Assembly (NCBI GenBank): GCA_934370925.1
Contig: CAKRNG010000003.1
Location: forward strand, 45,583 to 109,582
Length of the DNA stretch: 64,000 bases
Direction: 5' to 3'
Source of the DNA: an uncultured Lacticaseibacillus sp.
GTDB lineage: Bacteria; Bacillota; Bacilli; Lactobacillales; Lactobacillaceae
The notes beneath the pieces are model-generated. The model was not told the origin of the DNA and ran no database searches. It saw only the letters and a list, made by a program, of their open reading frames with translations. How positions within the stretch are numbered: position 1 is the stretch's first letter; each line of letters starts with the position of its first letter. This document shows positions 9,220 to 17,048 of the stretch, in pieces. Position numbers and translations under genes: made by a program.

Positions 9220-10293
9220 ATGAAGAAGTTACTGATTGGGGTTCTCGCCATTGTGATTGCGTGTGTCGGCTTGCGGGCCGGGAGTGCGCATCTGGCTAAG
9301 ACGCAGGGGGCAACGGGAGATAACGTCCTGAACCTGGCGAACTGGGGGGATTACATCGATCCAGACCTCGTGACCAAGTTCGAAAAGGAAACGGGCTACC
9401 ACGTCAACCTCGAGACATTTGACAGCAACGAAGCCATGTACACGAAGGTGAAGCAGGGGGGAACGCATTATGACCTCACCGTGCCATCCGAGTATATGGT
9501 GGAAAAGATGATTAAGTCGAACTTACTCATCCCGCTGGACAAGTCCAAACTAACGGGGCTCAATAATTATGGGTCCGATTTCATGAACAAAAGCTTCGAC
9601 CCCGGCAACAAGTATTCCTTGCCGTATTTCTGGGGGACGCTTGGGATTATCTACAACGATAAGTACGTGAAGAAGGGCGAGATTCAGCATTGGGACGACT
9701 TGTGGTCAAGTAAGTACCGTGGGGATATCATGCTGATTGATTCGGCGCGGGACATCATGGGGATGAGTCTGGTGTCGCTGGGCAAGTCCATGAACACAAC
9801 GGACACCCCAACGTTGGCGGCGGCAAAAGCCAAGCTTGATACGCTGTCACCGAACGTCAAGGCAATCGTCGCGGACGAAATTAAGATGTATATGGCCAAC
9901 AACGAGGCGCCGATTGCGGTTGACTGGTCGGGTGAAGCAAGCGAAATGTTGACGGAGAACAGCCACCTGCATTACGTTGTGCCGAGCGAGGGGAGCAATC
10001 TCTGGTTCGACAGCTTCGTCATTCCGAAGACCGCCAAGCACTACAAGGCCATCTACGCATTCTTGAACTTCATGACGAAGCCAAAGAATGCGGCGCAAAA
10101 TACGCGCTATGTGGGTTATTCAACGCCAAACAACACAGCACGCAAGCTATTACCTAAGCGCGTACGTGAAGATGAGGCGTTCTACCCAGATGAAGCAACC
10201 ATGAAACGATTGGAAGTTTATAAGGACCTCGATTCAAAGGTTGTGGGAACTTATAATGATTTGTTCCTTGAGTTTAAGATGTTTAGGCAATAG
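9220..10293 (+). CDS. potD: Spermidine/putrescine-binding lipoprotein PotD
   Basis: Extracellular substrate receptor of the polyamine importer, 357 residues. A basic start, hydrophobic stretch and VIAC at residues 12-15 look like a lipoprotein signal with Cys15 as the anchored residue. The mature part starts with the family pattern LNLANWGDYIDPDLVTKFE and contains YNDKYVKKG and the DWSGEA pocket region. Last gene of the operon; a strong terminator follows 16 bp later. The usual preference in this family is spermidine over putrescine; actual specificity is not readable here. Confidence 0.92.
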   Translation: MKKLLIGVLAIVIACVGLRAGSAHLAKTQGATGDNVLNLANWGDYIDPDLVTKFEKETGYHVNLETFDSNEAMYTKVKQGGTHYDLTVPSEYMVEKMIKSNLLIPLDKSKLTGLNNYGSDFMNKSFDPGNKYSLPYFWGTLGIIYNDKYVKKGEIQHWDDLWSSKYRGDIMLIDSARDIMGMSLVSLGKSMNTTDTPTLAAAKAKLDTLSPNVKAIVADEIKMYMANNEAPIAVDWSGEASEMLTENSHLHYVVPSEGSNLWFDSFVIPKTAKHYKAIYAFLNFMTKPKNAAQNTRYVGYSTPNNTARKLLPKRVREDEAFYPDEATMKRLEVYKDLDSKVVGTYNDLFLEFKMFRQ

Positions 10294-10309
10294 AGGTATT
10301 TACGAAACT

Positions 10310-10348
10310 AAAAAGGTGTCAGTCCAAGTACAGGACTGACACCTTTTT
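10310..10348 (+). terminator. Rho-independent terminator of potABCD
   Basis: AAAAAGGTGTCAGTCC pairs with GGACTGACACCTTTTT around a short loop; long perfect stem with flanking A and T runs, so probably active in both directions. Confidence 0.85.
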
Positions 10349-10470
10349 AGCGTTGATAGAGGGATTGTGAGTTGGAGAAAGCGACATTATCAGGATTTTC
10401 TAAAACCACTCGCATTTCAATTTTCTCTGGCGCATACTAACCTATAACTAAAAAATAGGGGGAAACTTTT

Positions 10471-11451
10471 ATGTGTACGAGTTTTACGTATCAGGATGCG
10501 GACGGACATTGGTATCTGTCACGGACAATGGATTTTACCTTTGAGTTAGGTGCACGGCCGGTGGTGATTCCGCGTGGTTATCACTTTAACGGCACGGATG
10601 GCGGCTTTGATGCACCCCTTGGATTCGTGGGGAGTGGCCGAAATGTCGGGGAATATGCAGTTGTTGATGGTGTGAACGAGGCGGGTTTCGGTGCGGCCAC
10701 GTTGTACTTGGTTGAGTCGAAATACAATGACGAGATGGTTGCGGGAAAAGAAAATCTGGCATCTTACGAAGTCGTTTCCTACTTGCTCGGGAATTTTGCG
10801 ACCGTGAGTGAATTGCGGGACCAGCTGGATCAACTCAATATTGTTGCCGTAAAAAACGCATTTATGGGTAACATGGTGGTGCCACTGCACTGGATTGTGG
10901 CCGATGCATCGGGCGATTGTGCAGTCCTGGAACAGACTGGGGAAGGACTACAGATTTTTGACAATCCCGCGGGCGTCATGACCAACAGTCCAGATTTCAC
11001 CTGGCACCTGATGAACTTGAACAACTATCCGCAACTTCAGCCCACGCAGGCACCAGGGGCAACATACGGTGACTTGCAAGCAACCGGATTTGGCGGTGGC
11101 ACCGGGGCCGTTGGGGTGCCGGGCGACTACACCTCCGTTTCTCGTTTCGTGCGGATGGCATACATGCGGCAAAATGGTGCGCAGGTGTCGGGGCAAGCAA
11201 ATGCGGTGAACACGCTCAGTCACCTGCTTAGTAGCGTCAACATTCCGCGTGGGGTCAAAGTGATGGCAGACGGAACGGACGACTACTCCCAGTACCGGGC
11301 TTATGTTAGTTTGAGCGAGCCCGCGTACTTCTTGCAGCCATATGACGACCAGACGATTACGCGCGTCGAATTAACGGATGACTTGCTTAACAGGGATGCA
11401 CCAGTTGAGTTCGAGGTGCAACACGTGCAGCAGTTTGTGAATGCTAACTAG
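10471..11451 (+). CDS. Linear amide C-N hydrolase (bile salt hydrolase / penicillin V acylase family)
   Basis: N-terminal nucleophile hydrolase, 326 residues. After removal of Met1, Cys2 is the catalytic nucleophile (start MCTSF); Arg18 and Asp21 (SRTMDF) fall exactly where this family has its catalytic pair, and NEAGFGAATLY supplies the next conserved block. No signal peptide, so cytoplasmic. The family splits conjugated bile salts, penicillin V or acyl-homoserine lactones; sequence alone cannot tell which, and conservation outside the catalytic core is modest. Single gene with a GGGGGA ribosome binding site and its own terminator. Confidence 0.85.
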   Translation: MCTSFTYQDADGHWYLSRTMDFTFELGARPVVIPRGYHFNGTDGGFDAPLGFVGSGRNVGEYAVVDGVNEAGFGAATLYLVESKYNDEMVAGKENLASYEVVSYLLGNFATVSELRDQLDQLNIVAVKNAFMGNMVVPLHWIVADASGDCAVLEQTGEGLQIFDNPAGVMTNSPDFTWHLMNLNNYPQLQPTQAPGATYGDLQATGFGGGTGAVGVPGDYTSVSRFVRMAYMRQNGAQVSGQANAVNTLSHLLSSVNIPRGVKVMADGTDDYSQYRAYVSLSEPAYFLQPYDDQTITRVELTDDLLNRDAPVEFEVQHVQQFVNAN

Positions 11452-11467
11452 ATTTAACCCAGACGCA

Positions 11468-11500
11468 ACAAGGCACGGCATTCGCCGCGCCTTGTTTTTT
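11468..11500 (+). terminator. Terminator after the amide hydrolase
   Basis: ACAAGGC-A-CGGC pairs with GCCG-C-GCCTTGT (one mismatch) followed by six T. Confidence 0.8.
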
Positions 11501-11598
11501 CCTAGTGGGACTTGATTATTTGGGTGAGGCGTGTAAATTTAGGTTTAATGATGGGTTTGTGAACAAAAACGTCACCAAGTATTACAGGAGGATTGCTG

Positions 11599-11970
11599 AT
11601 GAACGGAAAAGTACATAAATTGGATCCAGAACACAACGGGGCGGCATTACGATTGGACGAAACGAGTGACCCCCAAATTGCCCAAATGATGCACGACCTT
11701 GTTCAATTTCGTGAGGATAAGGGGTGGGGAAACGACGACCCGTTGAAAAATCTTGCGGTGGCCCTTAATGTGGAAGCAAGCGAATTAATGGACATTTTTA
11801 CCTGGCACAATGACGATGAAACGCCGAGTGCGGAAATGAAAGCCCATGCCGCCGAGGAACTTGCGGACGTCATGATTTACGCGTTCTTCATGTGTTCGCG
11901 ACTTGGACTCGATCCGCTCAAAGTCATCCGCGCCAAGCATGAGATTAATGAGGGGCGAAGTTGGCAATAA
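11599..11970 (+). CDS. MazG-like nucleotide pyrophosphohydrolase
   Basis: Small all-helical all-alpha NTP pyrophosphatase, 123 residues. It shows the metal-binding pattern of the family: EASELMD (EXXE-type helix) followed by EELADVMIY, and FREDKGWGNDDPLKNL before it. Members hydrolyse non-canonical or excess nucleoside triphosphates, such as dCTP, to the monophosphate. ATG at 11599 is preferred to the upstream TTG at 11593 because AGGAGG ends at 11591, seven bases before it. Monocistronic, closed by a strong terminator. Exact substrate unknown. Confidence 0.8.
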   Translation: MNGKVHKLDPEHNGAALRLDETSDPQIAQMMHDLVQFREDKGWGNDDPLKNLAVALNVEASELMDIFTWHNDDETPSAEMKAHAAEELADVMIYAFFMCSRLGLDPLKVIRAKHEINEGRSWQ

Positions 11971-11976
11971 TAAATG

Positions 11977-12013
11977 AAAAGCGCGTTCGGCGAATTTTGC
12001 CGAACGCGCTTTT
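11977..12013 (+). terminator. Terminator after the MazG-like gene
   Basis: AAAAGCGCGTTCGGC and GCCGAACGCGCTTTT, 15-bp perfect stem with A and T flanks. Confidence 0.85.
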
Positions 12014-12190
12014 ATGTCTATGGTTCAATGTGAATTTGCAGCGTACTCGTGCTTGTGTCAACTTAAGGAATGCCGCACCGTTACGCTTGATTGCACCTAC
12101 ATCACCGGTTCGGGGAAGACGGGGATGAGCTTTGACATTGATTGGGCGAATTTGAATGCCTTCACTGTTGCGGAGACGTGTGTGGAATAG
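12014..12190 (+). CDS. Possible 58-residue peptide or gene remnant
   Basis: An open frame begins at the last bases of the preceding terminator, has no ribosome binding site, and ends just before another terminator-like hairpin. Its second half (CTYITGSGKTGMSFDIDWANLN) looks protein-like, and the placement between two hairpins suggests the tail of a decayed gene. No function can be assigned. Confidence 0.25.
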   Translation: MSMVQCEFAAYSCLCQLKECRTVTLDCTYITGSGKTGMSFDIDWANLNAFTVAETCVE

Positions 12191-12193
12191 GTG

Positions 12194-12225
12194 AAAAATC
12201 ACGCTTAAGTTGTCGCGTGATTTTT
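12194..12225 (+). terminator. Terminator-like hairpin
   Basis: AAAAATCACGC pairs with GCGTGATTTTT, 11-bp perfect stem, flanked by A and T runs. Confidence 0.7.
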
Positions 12226-12241
12226 AAATACCACACACCTC

Positions 12242-12267
12242 ATTGCCCGGTCGCGCCGGGCAATGAG
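12242..12267. repeat. CATTGCCCGG hairpin (family R3)
   Basis: CATTGCCCGG and CCGGGCAATG surround the loop TCGCG; followed by AGCAGCGT. The same CTCATTGC/GCAATGAG plus GCAGCGT arrangement occurs at the inner ends of the 153-bp inverted arms (52008-52032 and 52671-52694). Confidence 0.5.
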
Positions 12268-12406
12268 CAGCGTCAATCCACGCCGACTGACAGGATGACG
12301 TGAATATAATTAGTGTCACGTGACAAAATACTGGGACAAAGTTGTTTTACCCACGAATAATGATACGATTAAATATGCAAATCAGAATTTTAAAATGATA
12401 AATAAT

Positions 12407-12568
12407 GAGGGTGCACCGCAAGTCCAAAGCACACGAACGTTACATCCAGTCGCGCGCCAAAAGACTGTCCCCTAAATTACAAGGCAGGCCCGGTAGAAAT
12501 CCTAAGTTCGGGATTTCCACCGGGCCTGCCTTGTATACCGGGGCCAAACCGTCTTTTGCCGCAGCCTC
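12407..12568. repeat. 162-bp palindromic element R1, copy A (inverted orientation)
   Basis: Ends in GAGGGTGCACCGC and GCGGCAAAAG(AC)-type termini related to the 12-bp terminal inverted repeat GAGGCTGCGCCA. The centre is a long hairpin (AAGGCAGGCCCGGT pairing with ACCGGGCCTGCCTT). Other copies lie at 16739-16900, 48067-48228 and 52330-52492, with part copies at 31489-31571 and 15664-15713. It has no coding capacity and looks like a MITE. This copy lies just before the amino-acid permease. Confidence 0.8.
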
Positions 12569-12667
12569 AAAGCGGGGCAGGACGTCTTGAACTTTACGGT
12601 GTCCGGTCCCTTATTAGATTAAACATGGCGGTCGCGTTGCGGTTGCCTTTTTGAAGGAGCTCATGTT

Positions 12668-14116
12668 GTGGCAGAAAATAAACAAAATAATAAGGTGGCG
12701 CGCGAGCTGAAAACGCGCCACCTCTCAATGATTGCGCTTGGCGGGTCAATTGGTACGGGGCTGTTCGTTGCTAGTGGGTCGGCCATCGCAACGGCGGGCC
12801 CAGGTGGCGCAATTCTCGCGTATGCGGGAATCGGCATCATGGTGTACTTTCTGATGACGAGCTTGGGGGAAATGGCGACGTACATGCCAATCTCGGGGTC
12901 ATTCTCAGAGTACGCCAGCCGCTTTGTGGATCCGGCACTTGGTTTTGCACTCGGGTGGAACTATTGGTTCAATTGGGCCATCACGCTTGCGGTCGACGTG
13001 GCGACAACAGCCATCCTCATGCATTTTTGGTTACCCGCGGTGCCGGGATGGATTTTCAGTCTCGGCTTCCTCGTCCTCATTTTTGCCATCAACATCATTT
13101 CAGTGAAGGCGTTCGGGGAGACGGAATACTGGCTGTCCATGATTAAAGTGGTCACGGTGATCATCTTCCTGGCAGTGGGAGTGCTGACGATTGTTGGGAT
13201 TCTCGGTGGCGGCCAGGCAATTGGCCTCAAGAACTACACAATCGGCGACGCGCCGTTCCACAACGGCTGGCCGGCCGCGCTGTCGGTCTTCGTGGTTGCG
13301 GGTTTCTCCTTCCAGGGAACCGAACTGATTGGGATTACGGCGGGGGAATCAGAGACGCCTGAAAAGAGTATTCCAAAGGCTATCAAGCAAGTCTTCTGGC
13401 GAATTCTGCTATTTTATATCTGCGCAATCGCCGTTATCGCGGCAATTATTCCGTTCACGAGTCCTAACTTACTCGGTTCCGGGGCGGGTGACGTTGCCAT
13501 TTCGCCATTCACCCTTGTGTTCAAGCGTACGGGGCTCGCGGGTGCCGCCAGCATTATGAACGCGGTGGTGCTGACGTCAGTGCTGTCATCCGCTAACTCG
13601 GGGATGTACGCGTCAACGCGCATGTTGTGGGCGATGGGCGGTACGGGATTTGCACCACGTATCTTCAATAAGACAAACAATCGCGGGGTGCCACTTCCCG
13701 CACTTATCGCAACGACTGCGGTGGGGGCGTTGACGTTCCTGACGAGCATTATGGGGTCTGGCGTCTACACGTTGCTCGTGGCAGCGTCTGGACTGACAGG
13801 CTTTATTGCGTGGCTCGGCATTGCGATTTCCCATTACCGTTTCCGGCGCGCATTCGTGAAGCAGGGACACAAGGTGAGCGAGCTGGTCTACCATGCAAAA
13901 TGGTTCCCGCTCGGCCCCCTCTTGGCGCTCGCAATGGGCATCATCGTCATTCTGGGCCAGGACATCCAGTCAGTAACGCACTTTGCATGGGCAAAACTAC
14001 TGATTTCGTACATGTCGGTGCCACTCTTCATCGTGTTGTATGTGTACTACAAGGTGAAACATAAGACGAAAATGATTCCGCTTGATGAGGTCGACCTTAC
14101 TTCCCATCGTTCCTAG
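12668..14116 (+). CDS. Amino-acid permease, APC superfamily (lysine-permease-like)
   Basis: Cytoplasmic-membrane transporter of 482 residues with twelve predicted helices. The start KTRHLSMIALGGSIGTGLFVASG and the following PGGAILAYAGIGIMVYFLMTSLGEMA are hallmarks of proton-driven amino-acid transporters of the LysP/GabP/AroP group; GWNYWFNWAITLAVD resembles bacterial LysP best. GTG at 12668 is used: AAGGAG at 12654-12659 lies eight bases upstream, whereas the nearby ATG at 12663 is out of frame. Monocistronic, downstream of repeat R1 copy A. Substrate call (lysine) is by resemblance only. Confidence 0.78.
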   Translation: MAENKQNNKVARELKTRHLSMIALGGSIGTGLFVASGSAIATAGPGGAILAYAGIGIMVYFLMTSLGEMATYMPISGSFSEYASRFVDPALGFALGWNYWFNWAITLAVDVATTAILMHFWLPAVPGWIFSLGFLVLIFAINIISVKAFGETEYWLSMIKVVTVIIFLAVGVLTIVGILGGGQAIGLKNYTIGDAPFHNGWPAALSVFVVAGFSFQGTELIGITAGESETPEKSIPKAIKQVFWRILLFYICAIAVIAAIIPFTSPNLLGSGAGDVAISPFTLVFKRTGLAGAASIMNAVVLTSVLSSANSGMYASTRMLWAMGGTGFAPRIFNKTNNRGVPLPALIATTAVGALTFLTSIMGSGVYTLLVAASGLTGFIAWLGIAISHYRFRRAFVKQGHKVSELVYHAKWFPLGPLLALAMGIIVILGQDIQSVTHFAWAKLLISYMSVPLFIVLYVYYKVKHKTKMIPLDEVDLTSHRS

Positions 14117-14442
14117 TTTGGGTGCGGTAGTGAGATGCAAGCGCCTGCCCAGAAAGCGGGCAGGCGCGGGGAATGTGAGCCGTTTCTACATTAGGGGATA
14201 TTGCGTAAATTGCGTTACCAATCTAGGTCCATAAAGAAGCGCACACATAAATCCACCCCAGGATTTACGTGTGCGCTTCTTTGTATATGAGAACAGCTTT
14301 TATGTGTATGGCAATATATTGTTTTCGCGTTTTGGTCTGGGTTGAACTCAATTAGCTATACTGATCAATGACCAACCTTTAATGACAACTATTGCACTTG
14401 AGCGTATGCTAACGGTAAATGTGTCTGATAGGAGGCTAAAAT
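14117..14442. other. Intergenic region with two hairpins
   Basis: GCGCCTGCCC/GGGCAGGCGC (14141-14167) lacks a T run; the stronger hairpin at 14233-14283 is the likely terminator of the permease. The rest should hold the Nudix gene promoter; nothing else is seen. Confidence 0.6.
14233..14283 (+). terminator. Terminator of the amino-acid permease
   Basis: AAAGAAGCGCACAC pairs with GTGTGCGCTTCTTT, with an inner AAATCC/GGATTT stem; T-rich afterwards. Confidence 0.75.
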
Positions 14443-14916
14443 ATGGGTTATGTTGAAGATTTACGCGCCATCATCGGTCCCCGTCCCGTGATTCTGAACG
14501 GGTGCTGCGCCGTTTTAGTGAATCCTCAAGGCGAGGTGTTGCTTCAGCAGCGCAACGAACCCGCCAAACGCTGGGGATTGCCAGGTGGTCTGATGGAGAT
14601 GGGCGAGTCGACGCAAGAAACGGTGTGTCGTGAAGTGGCTGAAGAATGTGGCCTGCAAGTGGCGCCTGAACAGCTGACGTTGCTTAATGTTTACTCGGGC
14701 GCATCGCACCATGTTTTCGCGCCGAACGGGGACGAATTCTTCAACGTTGTCATCGCGTATTATGCGGAATCTATCACGGGAAATCCCGAAATTGATGACG
14801 ACGAATCCTTACATTACGCATGGGTGCCCCTGATGAAACTACCATCGCCAATGGTCGCGACACACGCTGAAGTTATTCGTGATTATCAAGCAATAAAGCA
14901 GGAACAAAATCGATGA
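14443..14916 (+). CDS. Nudix hydrolase
   Basis: Soluble 157-residue hydrolase of nucleoside diphosphates linked to another group. The Nudix box is complete: GGLMEMGES, then CREVAEECGL, matching GX5EX7REUXEEXGU at about residues 47-69. Start ATG follows AGGAGG at good spacing. ADP-ribose, NADH or oxidised nucleotides are all possible; no specificity motif is clear. It stands alone before the bioY promoter region. Confidence 0.88.
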   Translation: MGYVEDLRAIIGPRPVILNGCCAVLVNPQGEVLLQQRNEPAKRWGLPGGLMEMGESTQETVCREVAEECGLQVAPEQLTLLNVYSGASHHVFAPNGDEFFNVVIAYYAESITGNPEIDDDESLHYAWVPLMKLPSPMVATHAEVIRDYQAIKQEQNR

Positions 14917-14970
14917 AGCGACAAGAAAACGTTGAATTTCAGAAGAACAAGCAATCGTGCGCCATTCCCG

Positions 14971-14996
14971 GTCATTAGCGCGCAGACGCTAATGAC
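14971..14996. repeat. REP-like hairpin (family R2)
   Basis: GTCATTAGCG and CGCTAATGAC around the loop CGCAGA. Inverted relative to the 5348 and 18787 copies. Confidence 0.65.
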
Positions 14997-15016
14997 AAGC
15001 GTCGCACTTAAACACG

Positions 15017-15062
15017 TTAGTAACCCAAATCGTTGACAAAAGGGTTACTAAGCGTGTATCGT
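15017..15062 (+). promoter_or_regulatory. BirA operator and bioY promoter
   Basis: TTAGTAACCC (15017-15026) and GGGTTACTAA (15042-15051) are perfect inverted arms with a 15-bp spacer, the spacing of the Firmicutes biotin box. The -35 TTGACA (15033-15038) lies inside the spacer, and TATCGT (15057-15062) is a usable -10 at 18 bp. Binding of biotinyl-AMP-loaded BirA would block RNA polymerase. The regulator gene birA lies two genes downstream. Confidence 0.85.
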
Positions 15063-15091
15063 GATTCCTATCAACAAGGGGGAAATTCGCG

Positions 15092-15634
15092 ATGCGGACA
15101 CAAAACTTGACGCGAACGGCTGTGATGGTGGCTGTTCTGGTTGTTCTAGGCTTCATTCCGGGGATACCACTGGGGATTATTCCGGTACCGATTGTGTTAC
15201 AGAATATGGGCATTATGGTGGCGGGGTTACTACTCGGGCCACGTAACGGTACGATTGCAGTGAGCCTGTTCTTGTTCCTGGCGTTTGTTGGTTTGCCGAT
15301 TTTGTCAGGTGGTCGGGGCGGGGCTGCGACCTTCGTTGGGCCAACGGGGGGCTACATGCTCGGCTGGCTCTTTGTTCCCGCACTGATGGGGCTGATGATG
15401 CAGCGGGTTGGTGCGACGGGATGGCTGGCACAGTGGCTCATTCTTGTCGTCATTGGTGTGCTGTTCGTTGACATTGTGGGTGCCGTTTGGTTGACGTTCC
15501 AGTCTGGCATGACTATCTGGTCGGCACTTCTCTCCAATGTCGTGTTCATTCCGGGCGACCTGATTAAAGCGGGCGTCACGGTGGTCTTGGTGCGGCGGCT
15601 TGAACGAACGGGATTACGTGTTCGGCGATTGTAG
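15092..15634 (+). CDS. bioY: Biotin transporter BioY (ECF substrate-binding subunit)
   Basis: Membrane S-component of an ECF vitamin transporter, 180 residues and about six helices. It has the BioY patterns: IPVPIVLQNMGIMVAGLLLGPRNG and GRGGAATFVGPTGGYMLGWL. It binds biotin and works with the shared EcfA/A'/T module, whose genes are not in this window. ATG at 15092 is supported by AAGGGGGAAA; an upstream in-frame start is not needed. Transcribed from a promoter carrying a BirA box and probably followed by birA on its own or the same transcript. Confidence 0.92.
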   Translation: MRTQNLTRTAVMVAVLVVLGFIPGIPLGIIPVPIVLQNMGIMVAGLLLGPRNGTIAVSLFLFLAFVGLPILSGGRGGAATFVGPTGGYMLGWLFVPALMGLMMQRVGATGWLAQWLILVVIGVLFVDIVGAVWLTFQSGMTIWSALLSNVVFIPGDLIKAGVTVVLVRRLERTGLRVRRL

Positions 15635-15663
15635 GTTGTTTTAACCGGATTGGTTCAAGTTTC

Positions 15664-15713
15664 GGGGTAGGCTTTTGGTGCGCGACTAGCCATAACGTCC
15701 GTGTGTTTTTAAC
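15664..15713. repeat. Degenerate fragment of element R1
   Basis: The stretch GGTGCGCGACT, then TAACGTCCGTGTG, matches the right-hand part of the complete copies (GGTGCGCGACT, TAACGTTCGTGTG) with scattered changes. The rest of the element is missing. Confidence 0.5.
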
Positions 15714-15767
15714 GTATGTCACGACGCAACGACGCCAGTATATTTTGTTGAAAGATGGAAGCTTAAA

Positions 15768-16739
15768 ATGAAAAAACAGACGATGCAACAAAAGGTACTC
15801 TTAGATTTACTCAACAATACAGATGACTGGCGTTCCGGTGACGCGATTGCGGCCAACCTGGGTGTGACGCGGGAGACGGTGTGGAAGACAATCAAAGCGT
15901 TGCGTACGGCGGGACACGTGATTGATGGGCGTAAGAGCCAGGGATACCGGTACGAGATGGGCACTGAACTGAACGCGGACGCGATTGCTTTCTACAGCGC
16001 GCGGGACACCCCGTTAATTGTGCAGGATGAGATGCGGTCAACACAGCTCGAAGCCAAAGCGTGGTTGACGGAGAATACGTTGACGGCACCAACCGTGCTC
16101 ATTGCGAACCGGCAAACGCGCGGGTACGGGCGACGTGGCCGGCAATTTTATTCCCCCGCGGATTCGGGGCTTTACATGAGTCTCATTTTGCCGAACGTCT
16201 ACAAGGACATTGCGGATGTTGGGCTACTGACGACGGGGGTGGCAACCAAGGTCGTGCAGGTGCTGAACGCCTTCTTCCCTGACAAACCGTTCAGCCTCAA
16301 GTGGGTGAACGATGTGTTGCTGGATGGACGAAAAGTGGCCGGTATCCTCTGTGAGGCCGTGATGGAACTAGAATCCAGCACGGTGTCCGCGTTTGTGGTT
16401 GGGGTGGGGTTGAACCTCACAACCGGCGCCTTTCCGGATGAAATTGCGCAAAAAGCCGGTGCCATCGTGACGGAAACGCCGGTGGACCGCAATCGGCTGG
16501 CGGCGCACCTCATGGACGAAATCGTGACGGCATACCCAAACTTCCCATCCGGAGATTTTCTACCCGACTACCGGAAGTGGACGATGATGATTGGCAAAAC
16601 GGTGACGCTAGATCTCGGCGCGCGTAACATGACGGGGCAGGTTCAAGCGATTGCGGACAACGGCGGGTTAGTCGTGCGCGATGCCATGGGGAGAACGCAG
16701 ACCTACCTGAGCGGCGAAGTGACGAAGGTGAATTTTTAG
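15768..16739 (+). CDS. birA: Bifunctional biotin-protein ligase / biotin operon repressor
   Basis: Attaches biotin to carboxylase carrier proteins and, bound to biotinyl-AMP, represses biotin genes. It is 323 residues: an N-terminal winged helix (about 1-65, LGVTRETVWKTIKALRTAG, then GRKSQGYRY), the ligase core with the ATP/biotin loop GYGRRGRQFYSP, KWVNDVLLDGRKVAGIL in the catalytic site, and a small C-terminal SH3-like domain. Having the DNA-binding domain fits the BirA box ahead of bioY. Its stop codon overlaps the first base of repeat R1 copy B, so the element sits flush against the gene end. Confidence 0.93.
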   Translation: MKKQTMQQKVLLDLLNNTDDWRSGDAIAANLGVTRETVWKTIKALRTAGHVIDGRKSQGYRYEMGTELNADAIAFYSARDTPLIVQDEMRSTQLEAKAWLTENTLTAPTVLIANRQTRGYGRRGRQFYSPADSGLYMSLILPNVYKDIADVGLLTTGVATKVVQVLNAFFPDKPFSLKWVNDVLLDGRKVAGILCEAVMELESSTVSAFVVGVGLNLTTGAFPDEIAQKAGAIVTETPVDRNRLAAHLMDEIVTAYPNFPSGDFLPDYRKWTMMIGKTVTLDLGARNMTGQVQAIADNGGLVVRDAMGRTQTYLSGEVTKVNF

Positions 16740-16900
16740 AGGCTGCGCCAGAAGATGGTTTGGCCCCGGTATACAAGGCAGGCCCGGTGGAAATCCCGAA
16801 CTTAGGATTTCTACCGGGCCTGCCTTGTATGTTAGGGGGCAGTCTTCTGGCGCGCGACTGGATATAACGTTCGTGTGCTTTGGACTTATGGCGCACTCTC
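16739..16900. repeat. 162-bp palindromic element R1, copy B
   Basis: Begins GAGGCTGCGCCA at the birA stop codon and ends TGGCGCACTCTC. The central hairpin is intact (GGCAGGCCCGGT/ACCGGGCCTGCC). It may now act as the 3' end of the birA transcript. Confidence 0.8.
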
Positions 16901-17009
16901 CAGGGCATGATGTGAAGCTGAAAATATCCGTGACGAAAAGAGTTACGGATACTTTATAGAAAAATCCCAATACGCAATTATATTGATTAACTGTGTATTG
17001 GGGTTTGTG

Positions 17010-17042
17010 GTTCTCACCGCGCAGTCGGTGAGAACTTTTTTT
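17010..17042 (+). terminator. Rho-independent terminator after birA
   Basis: GTTCTCACCG pairs with CGGTGAGAAC around CGCAGT, then seven T. The T run is only on the + strand, so it serves birA rather than the convergent membrane-protein gene. Confidence 0.8.
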
Positions 17043-17048
17043 ATCGCA

